Source of the DNA: an uncultured Verrucomicrobiota bacterium
GTDB taxonomy: Bacteria > Verrucomicrobiota > Verrucomicrobiia > Limisphaerales > CAIQOK01
Direction of reading: 5' to 3'
NCBI GenBank assembly: GCA_903873415.1
Contig: CAIQOK010000092.1
Location: 29,382 to 93,381, forward strand
DNA: 64,000 nucleotides
This document shows, one piece after another, positions 8,706 through 17,378 of this stretch. A program made the translations under genes and the position numbers. Positions within the stretch are counted from its first letter, which is position 1. Each line of letters begins with the position of its first letter. A model generated the notes under the pieces. That model was not told the DNA's origin, did not search any database, and worked only from the letters and a program-made list of their open reading frames with translations.

Positions 8706-10088
8706 TTAGTCGCTGAGCAGGAAGCCCATGGCGCGCTTCAAAACCGCCAGCGACAGCTTCTGCGGCGGGTAACGAAACGGCGTGTCCAGCCAGAGGGCCC
8801 GCCGAAGCACCGAACGGGAATGGGAAAAGGCTTCGAAGCCGGCCCGGCCATGAGAGGCACCCATGCCGCTGGGACCCAGCCCCCCAAAGGGCAGAGCGCC
8901 CCCGATCATGTGCGACACGGTGTCGTTGACGCAGGCCCCGCCGGAAGGCACCTCTGCCAGCACCCGCCGCTCTGTGGCATGGTTTCGGGTGAAAAGATAG
9001 AGCGCCAAGGCCGTGGGCCGTCCGCGCAGCAATTCCAAAGCCTCCTCCAACCCGTCAAATTCCAGAACGGGCAGAATGGGACCGAAGATTTCCTCCTGCA
9101 TCACCCGGGCGGAGGGATCCACCTTTGTCAGAACTGTGGGGGCAATGAAACGCTCCGCCGCATCGTGCGCGCCGCCATGTTCCACCCGGCCGTCCGTCAA
9201 ATAACCCGCCAGCCGGGTGAAATGGCGGGCGTTGACGATGCGGCCGTAATCCGGGCTGCAGCGGGCGTCATCGCCGTAAAAACGGCGGATGTTTTTTTTC
9301 AGCGCCGCAATAAAGGGCTCACTCACCGCACGGTCCACCAACACGAAATCCGGCGCGACGCAGGTCTGCCCGGCATTGAGGAATTTCCCCCAGACAATCC
9401 GCCGGGCGGCCAGCTCCACCGCGGCATCGGCGCAAACCAGCGTCGGGCACTTGCCCCCCAATTCCAAAGTGACCGGCGTGAGATGGCGGGCCGCCGCAGC
9501 CATGACACTGCGACCCACCCGCGTGCTGCCGGTGAAAAAGATTTTGTCAAAACGCTCCGTCAGCAGCGCCTCGGCCACCTCAGCGCCCCCCTCAACCGCG
9601 CAGACAAACTCCTCCGGAAACGTTTCCCTGATCAGCGCCGCCACCGCCTCGGAAGTGCGCGGAGCCAGCTCGGAGGGTTTGACCACGGCGCAGTTGCCCG
9701 CCGCAATGGCGCTGACCAGCGGTGCAAGAATCAACTGGGCCGGGTAATTCCAAGGACCGAACAGCAACGCAACCCCGTAGGGTTCGGGCTGGATCCAGCT
9801 CCGGGCGGGTGCGGAAAACCAAGCCGTTGGCCGGCGCGCCGCAGCGGACCATCTGCGCAGTTGCCTGACGGCATGCCGGATCTCCGCCTGCACCAAACCC
9901 AGTTCCGATGCGTAGGCTTGCAGGGGGGATTTGTTCAGATCGGATTGGAGTGCTGCAAGCAGGGGGGACTCATGGCGCACCAGAGCGGCGGACAGGGCTT
10001 GAAGTTGGGCCCGGCGGAAATCCAAAGGACGCGTGGCGCCGGATTGAAAAAAGGCCCGCTGGCGCTGAACAAAATTGGCAAAATTCAT
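8706..10088 (-). CDS. aldH: Aldehyde dehydrogenase (ALDH3-like, probable carotenoid aldehyde dehydrogenase)
   Basis: NAD(P)-dependent oxidation of an aldehyde to an acid. The 460-residue length is typical of ALDH3-type enzymes. Visible motifs: PWNYP (112-116), FFTGSTRVGR (184-193), catalytic Glu209 in LELGGK and nucleophile Cys243 in NAGQTC. Position next to crtN- and crtP-like genes suggests it oxidises a C30 carotenoid aldehyde, as AldH does in staphylococcal pigment synthesis; that assignment is inference from context. It is the first gene of the leftward run, divergent from the TPR gene at 10136. Confidence 0.85.
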   Translation of the reverse strand: MNFANFVQRQRAFFQSGATRPLDFRRAQLQALSAALVRHESPLLAALQSDLNKSPLQAYASELGLVQAEIRHAVRQLRRWSAAARRPTAWFSAPARSWIQPEPYGVALLFGPWNYPAQLILAPLVSAIAAGNCAVVKPSELAPRTSEAVAALIRETFPEEFVCAVEGGAEVAEALLTERFDKIFFTGSTRVGRSVMAAAARHLTPVTLELGGKCPTLVCADAAVELAARRIVWGKFLNAGQTCVAPDFVLVDRAVSEPFIAALKKNIRRFYGDDARCSPDYGRIVNARHFTRLAGYLTDGRVEHGGAHDAAERFIAPTVLTKVDPSARVMQEEIFGPILPVLEFDGLEEALELLRGRPTALALYLFTRNHATERRVLAEVPSGGACVNDTVSHMIGGALPFGGLGPSGMGASHGRAGFEAFSHSRSVLRRALWLDTPFRYPPQKLSLAVLKRAMGFLLSD

Positions 10089-10135
10089 AATCGGCTTGGT
10101 AAAAGCTCTCCCGCCGCGTATTAGTTCGTCAAGCG

Positions 10136-10900
10136 ATGATTCATTTTGGTTGCATCCTGATGCTGATGACCGCGCTGCTGGTGCGGGCCGACTCCGTGGC
10201 GGACAGGCTCACGGCAGGCGGCATCGCGGAATTCACCGCCGCCTATCAGGCTTGGGACGGTGCGCGGTTCGAGACCGCCGCGCAACTCTTTCGTCAGGCC
10301 TCAACCCGAACGCCGGAGACGGCCGCCTCGTTTTACTGGCTCGGAGTGGCGGAGTTTCACCGCACCCTGCAGTTAAACACCCAGCCCACCAATTCCGCCG
10401 CCGCCGCCAGGACGCTCGACACCGCGGTTGCAGACCTCAACACCGCCCTGCGTCTGGACTCAACAAACCCCGAAACCCACGCCCTGCTGGGCACGCTCTA
10501 CGGCATGAAAATCAACGGCAACCCACTGCGCGCGGTCTGGTTCGGCCCGCGTCTGGTCCGCCATCGCGCCCGGGCTCTCGAGTTCGGGATGGACAATCCC
10601 CGGGTTCAGTATCTGCTGGGCATGTGCCAATTCCATATGGCCGGGAAGCCTGAAGCCTGGAGTGAGGCCCTGGCAACGCTGCAGAGAGCGGAAAAGCTCT
10701 TCAACGCGGAATCCAAGTCCGCCCCCGCGCCTCTGGCTCCGCGCTGGGGACACGACAGTTGCCTGACATTTATCGGACGGACCTGCGAGAGCCTGGGCCG
10801 GAGGACGGAGGCCGTGGATTATTTCCACCGCGCGCTGGCCCTCCACCCGGGCGACAGCGTGGCGCTGGCCGGCCTTGAGCGGTTGCGGGCATCCAAATGA
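10136..10900 (+). CDS. TPR-containing exported protein
   Basis: 254 residues with a short N-terminal hydrophobic segment (CILMLMTALLVRA) that looks like a signal peptide, then tetratricopeptide-like helices (AYQAWDGARFETAAQLFRQA, DYFHRALALHPGDSVALAGL). Such repeats mediate protein contacts; no enzymatic motif is seen. It ends 7 bases before the crtP-like gene, so the two are probably cotranscribed, and it starts 47 bases from the divergent aldH. Confidence 0.8.
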   Translation: MIHFGCILMLMTALLVRADSVADRLTAGGIAEFTAAYQAWDGARFETAAQLFRQASTRTPETAASFYWLGVAEFHRTLQLNTQPTNSAAAARTLDTAVADLNTALRLDSTNPETHALLGTLYGMKINGNPLRAVWFGPRLVRHRARALEFGMDNPRVQYLLGMCQFHMAGKPEAWSEALATLQRAEKLFNAESKSAPAPLAPRWGHDSCLTFIGRTCESLGRRTEAVDYFHRALALHPGDSVALAGLERLRASK

Positions 10901-10907
10901 AAACAAC

Positions 10908-12386
10908 ATGAGCGGAAAAAAAGTCATAGTCATCGGATCGGGTCTGGGCGGGTTGTCGGCGGCCATCTCGCTCAGACAGTCGGGCTACGAGGTGGAAATC
11001 TTCGAGAAAAACGCGCAGATCGGCGGCAAGCTCAACGTGCTCAAGGACCGGGGTTACACGTTTGATCTCGGCCCGTCCATCCTGACGCTGCCTCATATTT
11101 TCGAGCGCCTCTTCGAACGCAGCGGCCGCAAGATGGCCGACTATATTTCGATCCGCCCGTTGCGTCCGCACTGGCGGAATTTTTTCGAGGACGGCATCAC
11201 GCTGGACCTCTACCCGGAGCCGGAAAAGATGGCCGCCGAGGCCCGCAAAGTGGGCGAACCGCCGGAGAACATCGAGCGGTTTCTGAAGTACTCCGCCGGC
11301 CTTTACGACCTGACCAACGAGGGCTATTTCGAGCAGGGACTGGACAACTGGCGCGATTTCGCCCGGCATTACGGCCTCTGGAAATTTTTCCAGTTCGACC
11401 TCTTCCGCAACATGCATCAGGGCGTGGCTTCGCATCTCAAAACCCCCTATTTCCGCGATATATTCGACTTCTTCATCAAATATGTCGGATCCTCGGCGCA
11501 GCGGGCCCCGGCGTTCATGAACGCCATGCCCACCATCCAGTTCCGCTACGACCTGTGGTATGTCGACGGCGGCCTTTACAATATCGCGCTGGGCTTGCGC
11601 CGACTGATGGATGAGCTAGGCATCAAAATCCATCTCAACGCCCCGGTGAGCGATGTCCGGCGCGAGGGCTCCCGCGTCTCCGGCCTGGTGGCCAACGGCA
11701 CCTTCCACGCCGCCGACATCATCGTGTCCAACATGGAGGTCATCCCCGCCTACGAGCAACTGCTGCGCGAGGACAAGACTTTCATCGCCTCGCTGGAAAA
11801 GAAGCTTGAGCCGGCCTGCTCCGGCCTGATCTTGGACTTGGGGTTGGATTGCAAATATCCGCAGCTGGCGCACCACAATTTCTTCTTCAGCGCCCACCAG
11901 CGGGGGCATTTCCACACCGTCTTTCAAAAACGCCAGATGCCCGACGACCCGACCATCTATCTGGTCGCGGCCTCCAGGTCGGATCCGGGCGTGGCACCGG
12001 CCGGTTGCGACTGCCTGAAAATCCTGCCCCACATCCCCTACATCGACGACAAGCATCCGTTGACGCGGGAGGATTATCTTAAATTCAAGGAGCGGATTTT
12101 GGACAAGCTGGAGCGGATGGGATTGAAAGACCTGCGCAAGCACATTGTGTTTGAGCATGTCTGGACCCCGCTGGACATCCGGGAACAATACAATTCCAAC
12201 AAGGGCTCCATCTACGGAGTGGTTAGCGACCGTTGGAAAAATCTGGCCTTCAAAGCCCCAAAACAAAGCACACTTTATCCCAACCTCTTTTTCGTCGGCG
12301 GCTCGGTCAATCCCGGCGGCGGAATGCCCATGGTGGTCCTCTGTGGCCAGAACGTGGCCAGAAAAATCGTCGCTTGGGACAAGTAA
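10908..12386 (+). CDS. crtP: 4,4'-diaponeurosporene oxygenase-like (CrtP) carotenoid oxidase
   Basis: CrtI-superfamily flavoprotein, 492 residues. From memory of staphylococcal CrtP, many blocks match closely: FDLGPSILTLP, a YFEQGLD stretch, FFIKYVGSS, SNMEVIPAYE, QLAHHNFFF, DDPTIYLV, LPHIPYIDD, LERMGLKDLRKHI, GSIYGVV and FVGGSVNPGGGMPMV. CrtP oxidises the terminal methyl group of a C30 carotenoid to an aldehyde, the substrate for an AldH. The ATG at 10908 follows the TPR stop by 7 bases; an in-frame upstream start at 10875 would overlap that gene. The C30 assignment is strong by motif but not proven. Confidence 0.88.
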   Translation: MSGKKVIVIGSGLGGLSAAISLRQSGYEVEIFEKNAQIGGKLNVLKDRGYTFDLGPSILTLPHIFERLFERSGRKMADYISIRPLRPHWRNFFEDGITLDLYPEPEKMAAEARKVGEPPENIERFLKYSAGLYDLTNEGYFEQGLDNWRDFARHYGLWKFFQFDLFRNMHQGVASHLKTPYFRDIFDFFIKYVGSSAQRAPAFMNAMPTIQFRYDLWYVDGGLYNIALGLRRLMDELGIKIHLNAPVSDVRREGSRVSGLVANGTFHAADIIVSNMEVIPAYEQLLREDKTFIASLEKKLEPACSGLILDLGLDCKYPQLAHHNFFFSAHQRGHFHTVFQKRQMPDDPTIYLVAASRSDPGVAPAGCDCLKILPHIPYIDDKHPLTREDYLKFKERILDKLERMGLKDLRKHIVFEHVWTPLDIREQYNSNKGSIYGVVSDRWKNLAFKAPKQSTLYPNLFFVGGSVNPGGGMPMVVLCGQNVARKIVAWDK

Positions 12387-12410
12387 TCCCTCCGCCCGAC
12401 CCCTCCGGCT

Positions 12411-13178
12411 TCAGCTTGGGCGACCCGGGTTGATACCGGATGCTCCGGGGTTTGAATGGCGAGGTTTGCGCCGCAGCCCGTTTTGCAGCCACAAGCGCCA
12501 CACCATCCATAACGCCTCCCGCACAATGTTCCCGGACATCTTCGACGCGCCCTGAAAGCGGTCGGTGAAAATAATCGGCACCTCCACCACCTTCATTCCC
12601 TGACGCCACAGCTTGTGGGTCAGCTCAATCTGGAAACTGTAACCGTTGGAACGGACCGCATCGAGATCGAGCGCCTGAAGTGCGCGGCGGCGAAAGCATT
12701 TGAAACCCCCGGTGGGGTCTGTGAATGGCATGCCCGTGATGAGATGAACATAAGCCGCCGCCCCCTTGCTGAGCATCAGCCGGCTCAGGGGCCAGTTGAT
12801 GACCCGGATCCCGTGGACGTAGCGGGAGCCCAAAGCCAGATCGGCGTTCTTAGCCGCCTCGAGCAGGACCGGAATGTCATCTGGATTATGCGAGAAATCC
12901 CCATCCATCTCGAACACGAATTCATAGCCTCGTTCCAGCGCCCATTTGAAACCGGCGATATAGGCGCGGCCCAATCCGTTCTTCTCGGCGCGGTGCAGAA
13001 CATGAATCGAGGAATGCTGGGCCGCCAGTTCATCCGCAATCCGCCCGGTGCCGTCCGGTGAACTGTCGTCCACCACCAGCAGGTCCGCCGGGGTGGGCAG
13101 CGCCAAAAGACGTCGGGCGAGCGGGGGGAGATTATCCCGCTCATTGTAGGTCGGCACGACGATCAGCGCAGAGTTCAT
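12411..13178 (-). CDS. Polyprenol monophosphomannose synthase-like glycosyltransferase (GT2, Dpm1 type)
   Basis: Likely transfers a sugar from a nucleotide sugar to a polyprenyl phosphate carrier. The 255-residue protein opens with VVPTYNERDN, then DDSSPDGTG and DGDFSHNPDD (metal-binding DxD), SRYVHG, FTDPTGGFKCFRR and IIFTDRFQGASKM, the standard order in Dpm1-type GT2 enzymes without a membrane domain. The ATG at 13178 fits the family; the open frame extends to 13235 without family similarity. It converges on crtP (24-base gap). It does not resemble CrtQ, so a role in carotenoid glycosylation is not indicated. Confidence 0.88.
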   Translation of the reverse strand: MNSALIVVPTYNERDNLPPLARRLLALPTPADLLVVDDSSPDGTGRIADELAAQHSSIHVLHRAEKNGLGRAYIAGFKWALERGYEFVFEMDGDFSHNPDDIPVLLEAAKNADLALGSRYVHGIRVINWPLSRLMLSKGAAAYVHLITGMPFTDPTGGFKCFRRRALQALDLDAVRSNGYSFQIELTHKLWRQGMKVVEVPIIFTDRFQGASKMSGNIVREALWMVWRLWLQNGLRRKPRHSNPGASGINPGRPS

Positions 13179-13324
13179 TCGTATGAAGCCTGCCAGCATA
13201 AGTAAACAACCCGCCGTCCGATAACAAGCCGACATTTACCGCCGCCGCACGGAGACCCGGCCCCGCCCGCAGGTGCCCCGAGTTGCCTTGCAACCCGCGG
13301 CAGAACTCCTAGCCTTGCCACACA

Positions 13325-14107
13325 ATGGTCGCCACCGTGCTTAATGAGTTGCTGGATCTGGATTCGCTGATCAGTCATCCGTGGCTGCTGGCATTGACGG
13401 CATTCCAGGTTTGGATGCTGATCGACGCGCTGCGCCGCAAGGAATGGCTCTGGTCGGTCTTTCTTTTTCTCGGGTTCAGCCTTTCCGCAGTGCTTTATTT
13501 CTTCATGGTTTACCGCGCCGCCCCGGCGGCCACCCGCGGCTTTGAGCTCCCCGGCACCCAGGACCGCCGCCGCATCAAACAACTCGAAGCCCAGATCCAT
13601 CACCTCGACAAGGCCCACCATCACTCCCAGTTGGGGGATGTTTATTTTCAACAGGCCCGGCTCGACGAGGCCGCGGCCTGCTACAGAGCATCCTTGGAAC
13701 GCGATCCGGTGGATCTGGACACCCGCGCCCACTTCGGTCAATGCCTCCTACGCCAGAAAAAACCGGCCCAAGCGCGGCCATTGCTGGAAGGGGTGGTCGC
13801 CGAAAACCCCAAACACGACTACGGTCACACGCTCATGGCCCTGGCGGAAACACTCACCGCCCTGGGCGAAACCGACGCGGCTCTGGCCCTCTGGAAACGG
13901 GTCACCGAACAGCACTCCTATCCCCGGGCAAAAGTCCAGTTGGCGGAGCTCTATGCGGCAAAAAACCAGCCCGCCCTGGCCCGCGCCGAACTCCAGGAAG
14001 TCGTCGCCGAGGACCCGCACGCCCCGGCCTTTCAACGCCGCCGCGACCATGTCTGGATCAGCCGCGCCAAAACGCTGCTCAGGCGGCTCGGCACCGGCCC
14101 GCGCTGA
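13325..14107 (+). CDS. Membrane-anchored TPR protein
   Basis: 260 residues. Two hydrophobic segments (about 18-36 and 43-64) precede a charged stretch, then several tetratricopeptide-like helical pairs (HSQLGDVYFQQARLDEAAAC, ALAETLTALGETDAALALW, QLAELYAAKNQPALARAELQ). It probably scaffolds proteins at the inner membrane with its repeats in the cytoplasm. No enzyme motif. It is monocistronic as far as can be seen. Confidence 0.8.
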   Translation: MVATVLNELLDLDSLISHPWLLALTAFQVWMLIDALRRKEWLWSVFLFLGFSLSAVLYFFMVYRAAPAATRGFELPGTQDRRRIKQLEAQIHHLDKAHHHSQLGDVYFQQARLDEAAACYRASLERDPVDLDTRAHFGQCLLRQKKPAQARPLLEGVVAENPKHDYGHTLMALAETLTALGETDAALALWKRVTEQHSYPRAKVQLAELYAAKNQPALARAELQEVVAEDPHAPAFQRRRDHVWISRAKTLLRRLGTGPR

Positions 14108-14420
14108 CACCTTTTCCTCGTCCGTAGCGATAGCGCGAATCCGGCCGCAATCGCCTGCCGATTCGTTTTCGAATCCTTTCAAATCATTGGGGCTACAATG
14201 GTTCTACTGGGACACTTGACCGAGGGCCGGAGTTGGTTTAGTGGTTTTCTCGCGGCAACGCCCGGCGGTGTCCGCCCAGGGTTTCAAACTTAGAAGGAGC
14301 AGTCCCGGTTTCAAGGTCGCAAGGAGTGCCGCATAAGAAGGTTCACCTGCTCAAGTTCAATGATAAGGGGGCGGAATTTTTATGGATGCTTTCCAAACAG
14401 CAAAACAAAAATCCAAACTT
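14108..14420. other. Intergenic region
   Basis: About 310 bases between the TPR membrane gene and the exported protein. The sequence is less GC-rich toward the downstream gene. I see no gene, RNA or clear terminator; a promoter for the exported protein is expected here but not identified. Confidence 0.5.
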
Positions 14421-15317
14421 ATGAAAACCAAATATTATTGCATCGCCTCAGCCGGATGGGTTGCCCTGATGGCCTTCCGCGCCACCGCCCAGCTGGTCTT
14501 ATCCGGAACCAATTACACCCAAAACTTCGATGCTCTGGCCTCGGGCCTGCCTCAGGGATGGACCGTGCGCACCGACGCCACCGCCGGCTTCCTTGGCGAC
14601 CCGGCCGGCTTTGTCACTGCGGCAACCTCATGGAACACCCCCGATGGCCAGTTCGCCAATGCGGCCTCGACCATCAGCAACCGCGGCACCAACTTTCTAG
14701 GTGATGAATCCTTGACCGTCCAAGCTGGGTGCACAAACCGGGCGATCGAAGTGCAGCAGATCGGCAGTAACGGTTCCGACCCCGGTGCGGCCTTTGTTCT
14801 GCAAATACTCAACACTACGAACCGTTACAATTTCCAATTGAACCTGGATTTTTTGACGCTCGATGTGGAGAATCGCGCTGCGACATGGACGGTGGATTAC
14901 GCCGTCGGCCCAAATCCCACGGCTTTCATCCCGGTCGGAACGTTCACAGACCCGGATGTTTTCGGCAAAATTGGAAGAACCTTTACTCTTCCTACGGGAC
15001 TCGAAAATCAACTCGCAACTGTCTGGGTTAGAATAGCCTCACTATCTACCAACATCGGTAGCGGAGCTCGCAACATGTTCGGGATCGATAACTTTGCACT
15101 GAGCTGGCAGCCGACCCCTTCGGCTCCGGTCGTTGCACTCCACCTGAATATCCAGCCAATTGCCGGCCAGGTGGTGTTGAGTTGGACCAATCAGAACTGC
15201 GTATTACAGACGGCTGCAGAGGTTTCCGGCACTTATGTGGACCTGTCAGCCGCCACCAGCCCCTACACCAACGCAGTCTCCGAATCGCAGCGGTATTTCC
15301 GATTGAAAGCCAACTGA
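14421..15317 (+). CDS. Secreted protein with beta-rich body and C-terminal 'FRLKA' module
   Basis: 298 residues, function unknown. A signal peptide (KTKYYCIASAGWVALMAFRA, ending TAQ) is followed by a Thr/Asn-rich body beginning with NYTQNFDALASGLPQGW, a pattern common at the start of secreted beta-sandwich proteins. The C-terminal ~65 residues (VVLSWTNQNCVLQTA ... YTNAV ... RYFRLKAN) resemble a module I associate with exported Verrucomicrobiota proteins, perhaps for surface location. ATG at 14421 chosen because the signal peptide begins there; the frame opens at 14382. Confidence 0.75.
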   Translation: MKTKYYCIASAGWVALMAFRATAQLVLSGTNYTQNFDALASGLPQGWTVRTDATAGFLGDPAGFVTAATSWNTPDGQFANAASTISNRGTNFLGDESLTVQAGCTNRAIEVQQIGSNGSDPGAAFVLQILNTTNRYNFQLNLDFLTLDVENRAATWTVDYAVGPNPTAFIPVGTFTDPDVFGKIGRTFTLPTGLENQLATVWVRIASLSTNIGSGARNMFGIDNFALSWQPTPSAPVVALHLNIQPIAGQVVLSWTNQNCVLQTAAEVSGTYVDLSAATSPYTNAVSESQRYFRLKAN

Positions 15318-15680
15318 TTTCAGGGCGGTTGACACTTGTTCCACAGCCCTCACCACAGGGCAGCGTGGGAATGATGACGCGGCGCGGCGCTGGCCATTTC
15401 ACACAAAAACCACCCCGGCCGGCGCTCCCGTCCTCATCCGCAACAGAGGCGCAACAGAGGATTTCATGTTCGTTTGAGTCAAGGTGACGAGCTGGTTGGC
15501 GATAGGCATTCGTTTTCCATCGCCGTTCGAATTTTGCATCGAAGCGGACTCTGAGACGGGTTTGACCGGCAAGGGGCAGCCTTAAACGAGGTGGTTTTGT
15601 TACGCCAAACTGTTATGCCTTCAACCTCGTTGTCGGGACCGATCTTTCGAAGCCTTTCACACTGTTGATCAAAATAAAAG
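15318..15680. other. Intergenic region before tRNA-Tyr
   Basis: About 360 bases between the exported protein and the CCA end of the leftward tRNA-Tyr. No gene, hairpin terminator or repeat was recognised. Confidence 0.5.
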
Positions 15681-15766
15681 TGGTGGTAGGTGATGGATTC
15701 GAACCATCGAAGGCGTGAGCCAGCAGATTTACAGTCTGCCCCCGTTGGCCACTTGGGTAACCTACC
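15681..15766 (-). tRNA. tRNA-Tyr (anticodon GTA)
   Basis: On the minus strand the acceptor GGTAGGT (5' end at 15766) pairs with ACCTACC; the T arm is GATGG-TTCGAAT-CCATC; the anticodon loop CTGTAAA holds GTA (15730-15732). A long variable arm, expected for class II tRNA-Tyr in bacteria, is present. The discriminator A at 15684 is followed by encoded CCA (15683-15681). Confidence 0.95.
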
Positions 15767-16154
15767 CACCGAAATCTTCCCGCCAGAATCCCTCGCTTTC
15801 AGCGAAGTCTCATTGCGGCAGTTTACGTTCAAATCCACCGGGAACTTCTTTAGTCCCGTGCGGACCGGACGGACGGTGCTGCGAAATACTGCCCGAACCG
15901 ATCCAAAGGGCAAGCCCAATTCGGGTCAATTCATGCCGCACGCGCTGAAATCTCACGAACCCGCCGGACGCACGGGCTGATTTGCGCCCTTAAAAAAGCG
16001 GCCCTAGTTATTTTAAGCCAACCCGCCAAGGAAATTGCAGAGGAAGAATAGACCGCCAAGCGCTGCGCTGCGGCGAGCACCAGATCAAGGATCAACACCG
16101 GCAAAAGAAAAGTTTGCTTCCCCCTGCCGGTTCGCCGCAAACTTGGCTCGAGGT
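15767..16154. other. Intergenic region upstream of radical SAM gene
   Basis: About 390 bases. An AT-rich 7-base inverted repeat (CTTAAAA near 15989 and TTTTAAG near 16011) is the only structure noticed; it is too weak to call. The tRNA-Tyr promoter should also lie in this stretch. No gene is supported. Confidence 0.5.
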
Positions 16155-17330
16155 ATGGAAACCAACACATTGTCCGCCGTGCCGCCGCCAGCAGGGCGTG
16201 CTCCGGCCCCCACTGACTTCTCACTTCCCGTCATCAAACCAAAAAAGAGCGCGTTCAAACTTTTGGGCGAGGTGCTTGATCACGGCGGACCGGGCTACCT
16301 GCAGTTTGCAATCACCAACATCTGCAACGCCGATTGCGGCTTCTGCGGCTTTGCCCGGTCCCAGTTCGATCCCAAGGCCCGGCGCAGCGTCACCCTGAGG
16401 GAGGCGCAGGACGTCGTGGATATTGCGCTCAAAAACCACGTCGGCTACCTGCTCTTTGTCGGCGGCGAACCCCTGGTCCACCGCGACCTGCGCGCCATGA
16501 CCCGCTACGCCGCCTCGCGCGGCATCCGTCCGATGATCTGCACCAACGGCGCACTCTGGACCGGGGAAAACATGCGCGGGTTGGCCGCCGACGGCTTGAG
16601 CAGCGTGATCATGTCGATTGATGCGCATGACATTGCCAAGCATGAGAAGAACCGGGGGCTGCCGGATGTCTGCCGCAAGATCAAACACGCCAACGCTGTC
16701 TTTCGCGACCTTGGCATCCAAACCACCGCCAGCATCACCGCCAGCCGGCTGATCGACGATTATGAAAAGCTGCCCGCTTTTCTGGAATCCCTGGGCTTCA
16801 AAAGCTGCACATTCAGCTATCCGCTCACCTCTCTGGCCAGCAGCTATCTGAGCTTCAGCGACAGCGGGCTGGTCAACTACAGCAACGAGGAGCTCGTCAG
16901 CCTGTTTGAAAACATCAAGAAAATGAAGCTCAACAGCGGCTATCCCGTGGTCAACCCCAGCGAATCCCTTGATGAAATGCAGCGCCATCTCCGCGGTCAG
17001 CCGGAAAAATTCGGATGCCTGGGCGGACACAAGTATTTCTATCTCGACTGGCATTTGAACCTTTACCGCTGCCACTTCTGGGAGTCGCCCATGTGCAACG
17101 TGTACGAATGGGATGACTCCAAACTCATCCGGGACGGCTGCACCCGCTGCATGATCGACTGCTATCGCGATCCGAGCGTGCTGCAGTTCGTGGCCATCAG
17201 CGCCAGCGATGCCTATCAAAATCTGAAAAAAGGCAGGGTGGCGACTGCGGCAAAGCACATCTTCGACCGGCGCAATCTCACCTCGCTCAAGGCCGTGTGG
17301 GAAGAACGTCAGTGGATCGGCAAGGTCTAG
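16155..17330 (+). CDS. Radical SAM protein with Cys-rich C-terminal (SPASM-like) region
   Basis: 391 residues. The [4Fe-4S]/SAM motif CNADCGFC places Cys57, 61 and 64; GGEPL follows in a TIM-barrel pattern. The C-terminal part has further Cys residues (FGCLGG, YRCHFW, SPMC, GCTRCMIDC) near FYLDWHLNLYR, which could bind an auxiliary cluster. The reaction is unknown. It lies 48 bases before an HpnI-like glycosyltransferase, so lipid or glycolipid modification is a reasonable guess. It is not HpnJ (no B12-binding domain) and I could not match it to HpnH. ATG at 16155 is preceded by GAGG. Confidence 0.85.
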   Translation: METNTLSAVPPPAGRAPAPTDFSLPVIKPKKSAFKLLGEVLDHGGPGYLQFAITNICNADCGFCGFARSQFDPKARRSVTLREAQDVVDIALKNHVGYLLFVGGEPLVHRDLRAMTRYAASRGIRPMICTNGALWTGENMRGLAADGLSSVIMSIDAHDIAKHEKNRGLPDVCRKIKHANAVFRDLGIQTTASITASRLIDDYEKLPAFLESLGFKSCTFSYPLTSLASSYLSFSDSGLVNYSNEELVSLFENIKKMKLNSGYPVVNPSESLDEMQRHLRGQPEKFGCLGGHKYFYLDWHLNLYRCHFWESPMCNVYEWDDSKLIRDGCTRCMIDCYRDPSVLQFVAISASDAYQNLKKGRVATAAKHIFDRRNLTSLKAVWEERQWIGKV

Positions 17331-17378
17331 CGGCGAATCCGCTTGCCGTTGCAGCCCGGTTCCGACTAGGAACAGGTT

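Noticed and set aside
7175..8716. 513-codon open frame on the plus strand opposite the crtN-like gene
   Set aside because: Antisense shadow of a clear CrtI-family gene in high-GC DNA; no family features of its own.
12411..13178. CrtQ-type carotenoid glycosyltransferase next to crtP
   Set aside because: Motif order fits Dpm1-type polyprenyl-phosphate glycosyltransferases instead.
15989..16017. AT-rich inverted repeat CTTAAAA/TTTTAAG as a terminator or operator
   Set aside because: Only 7 weak base pairs and no T-run at the right place.
16221..17258. 345-codon open frame on the minus strand over the radical SAM gene
   Set aside because: Antisense shadow; the plus frame has the CxxxCxxC motif.
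16155..17330. HpnJ assignment for the radical SAM protein
   Set aside because: No B12-binding domain; its C-terminal Cys pattern differs.
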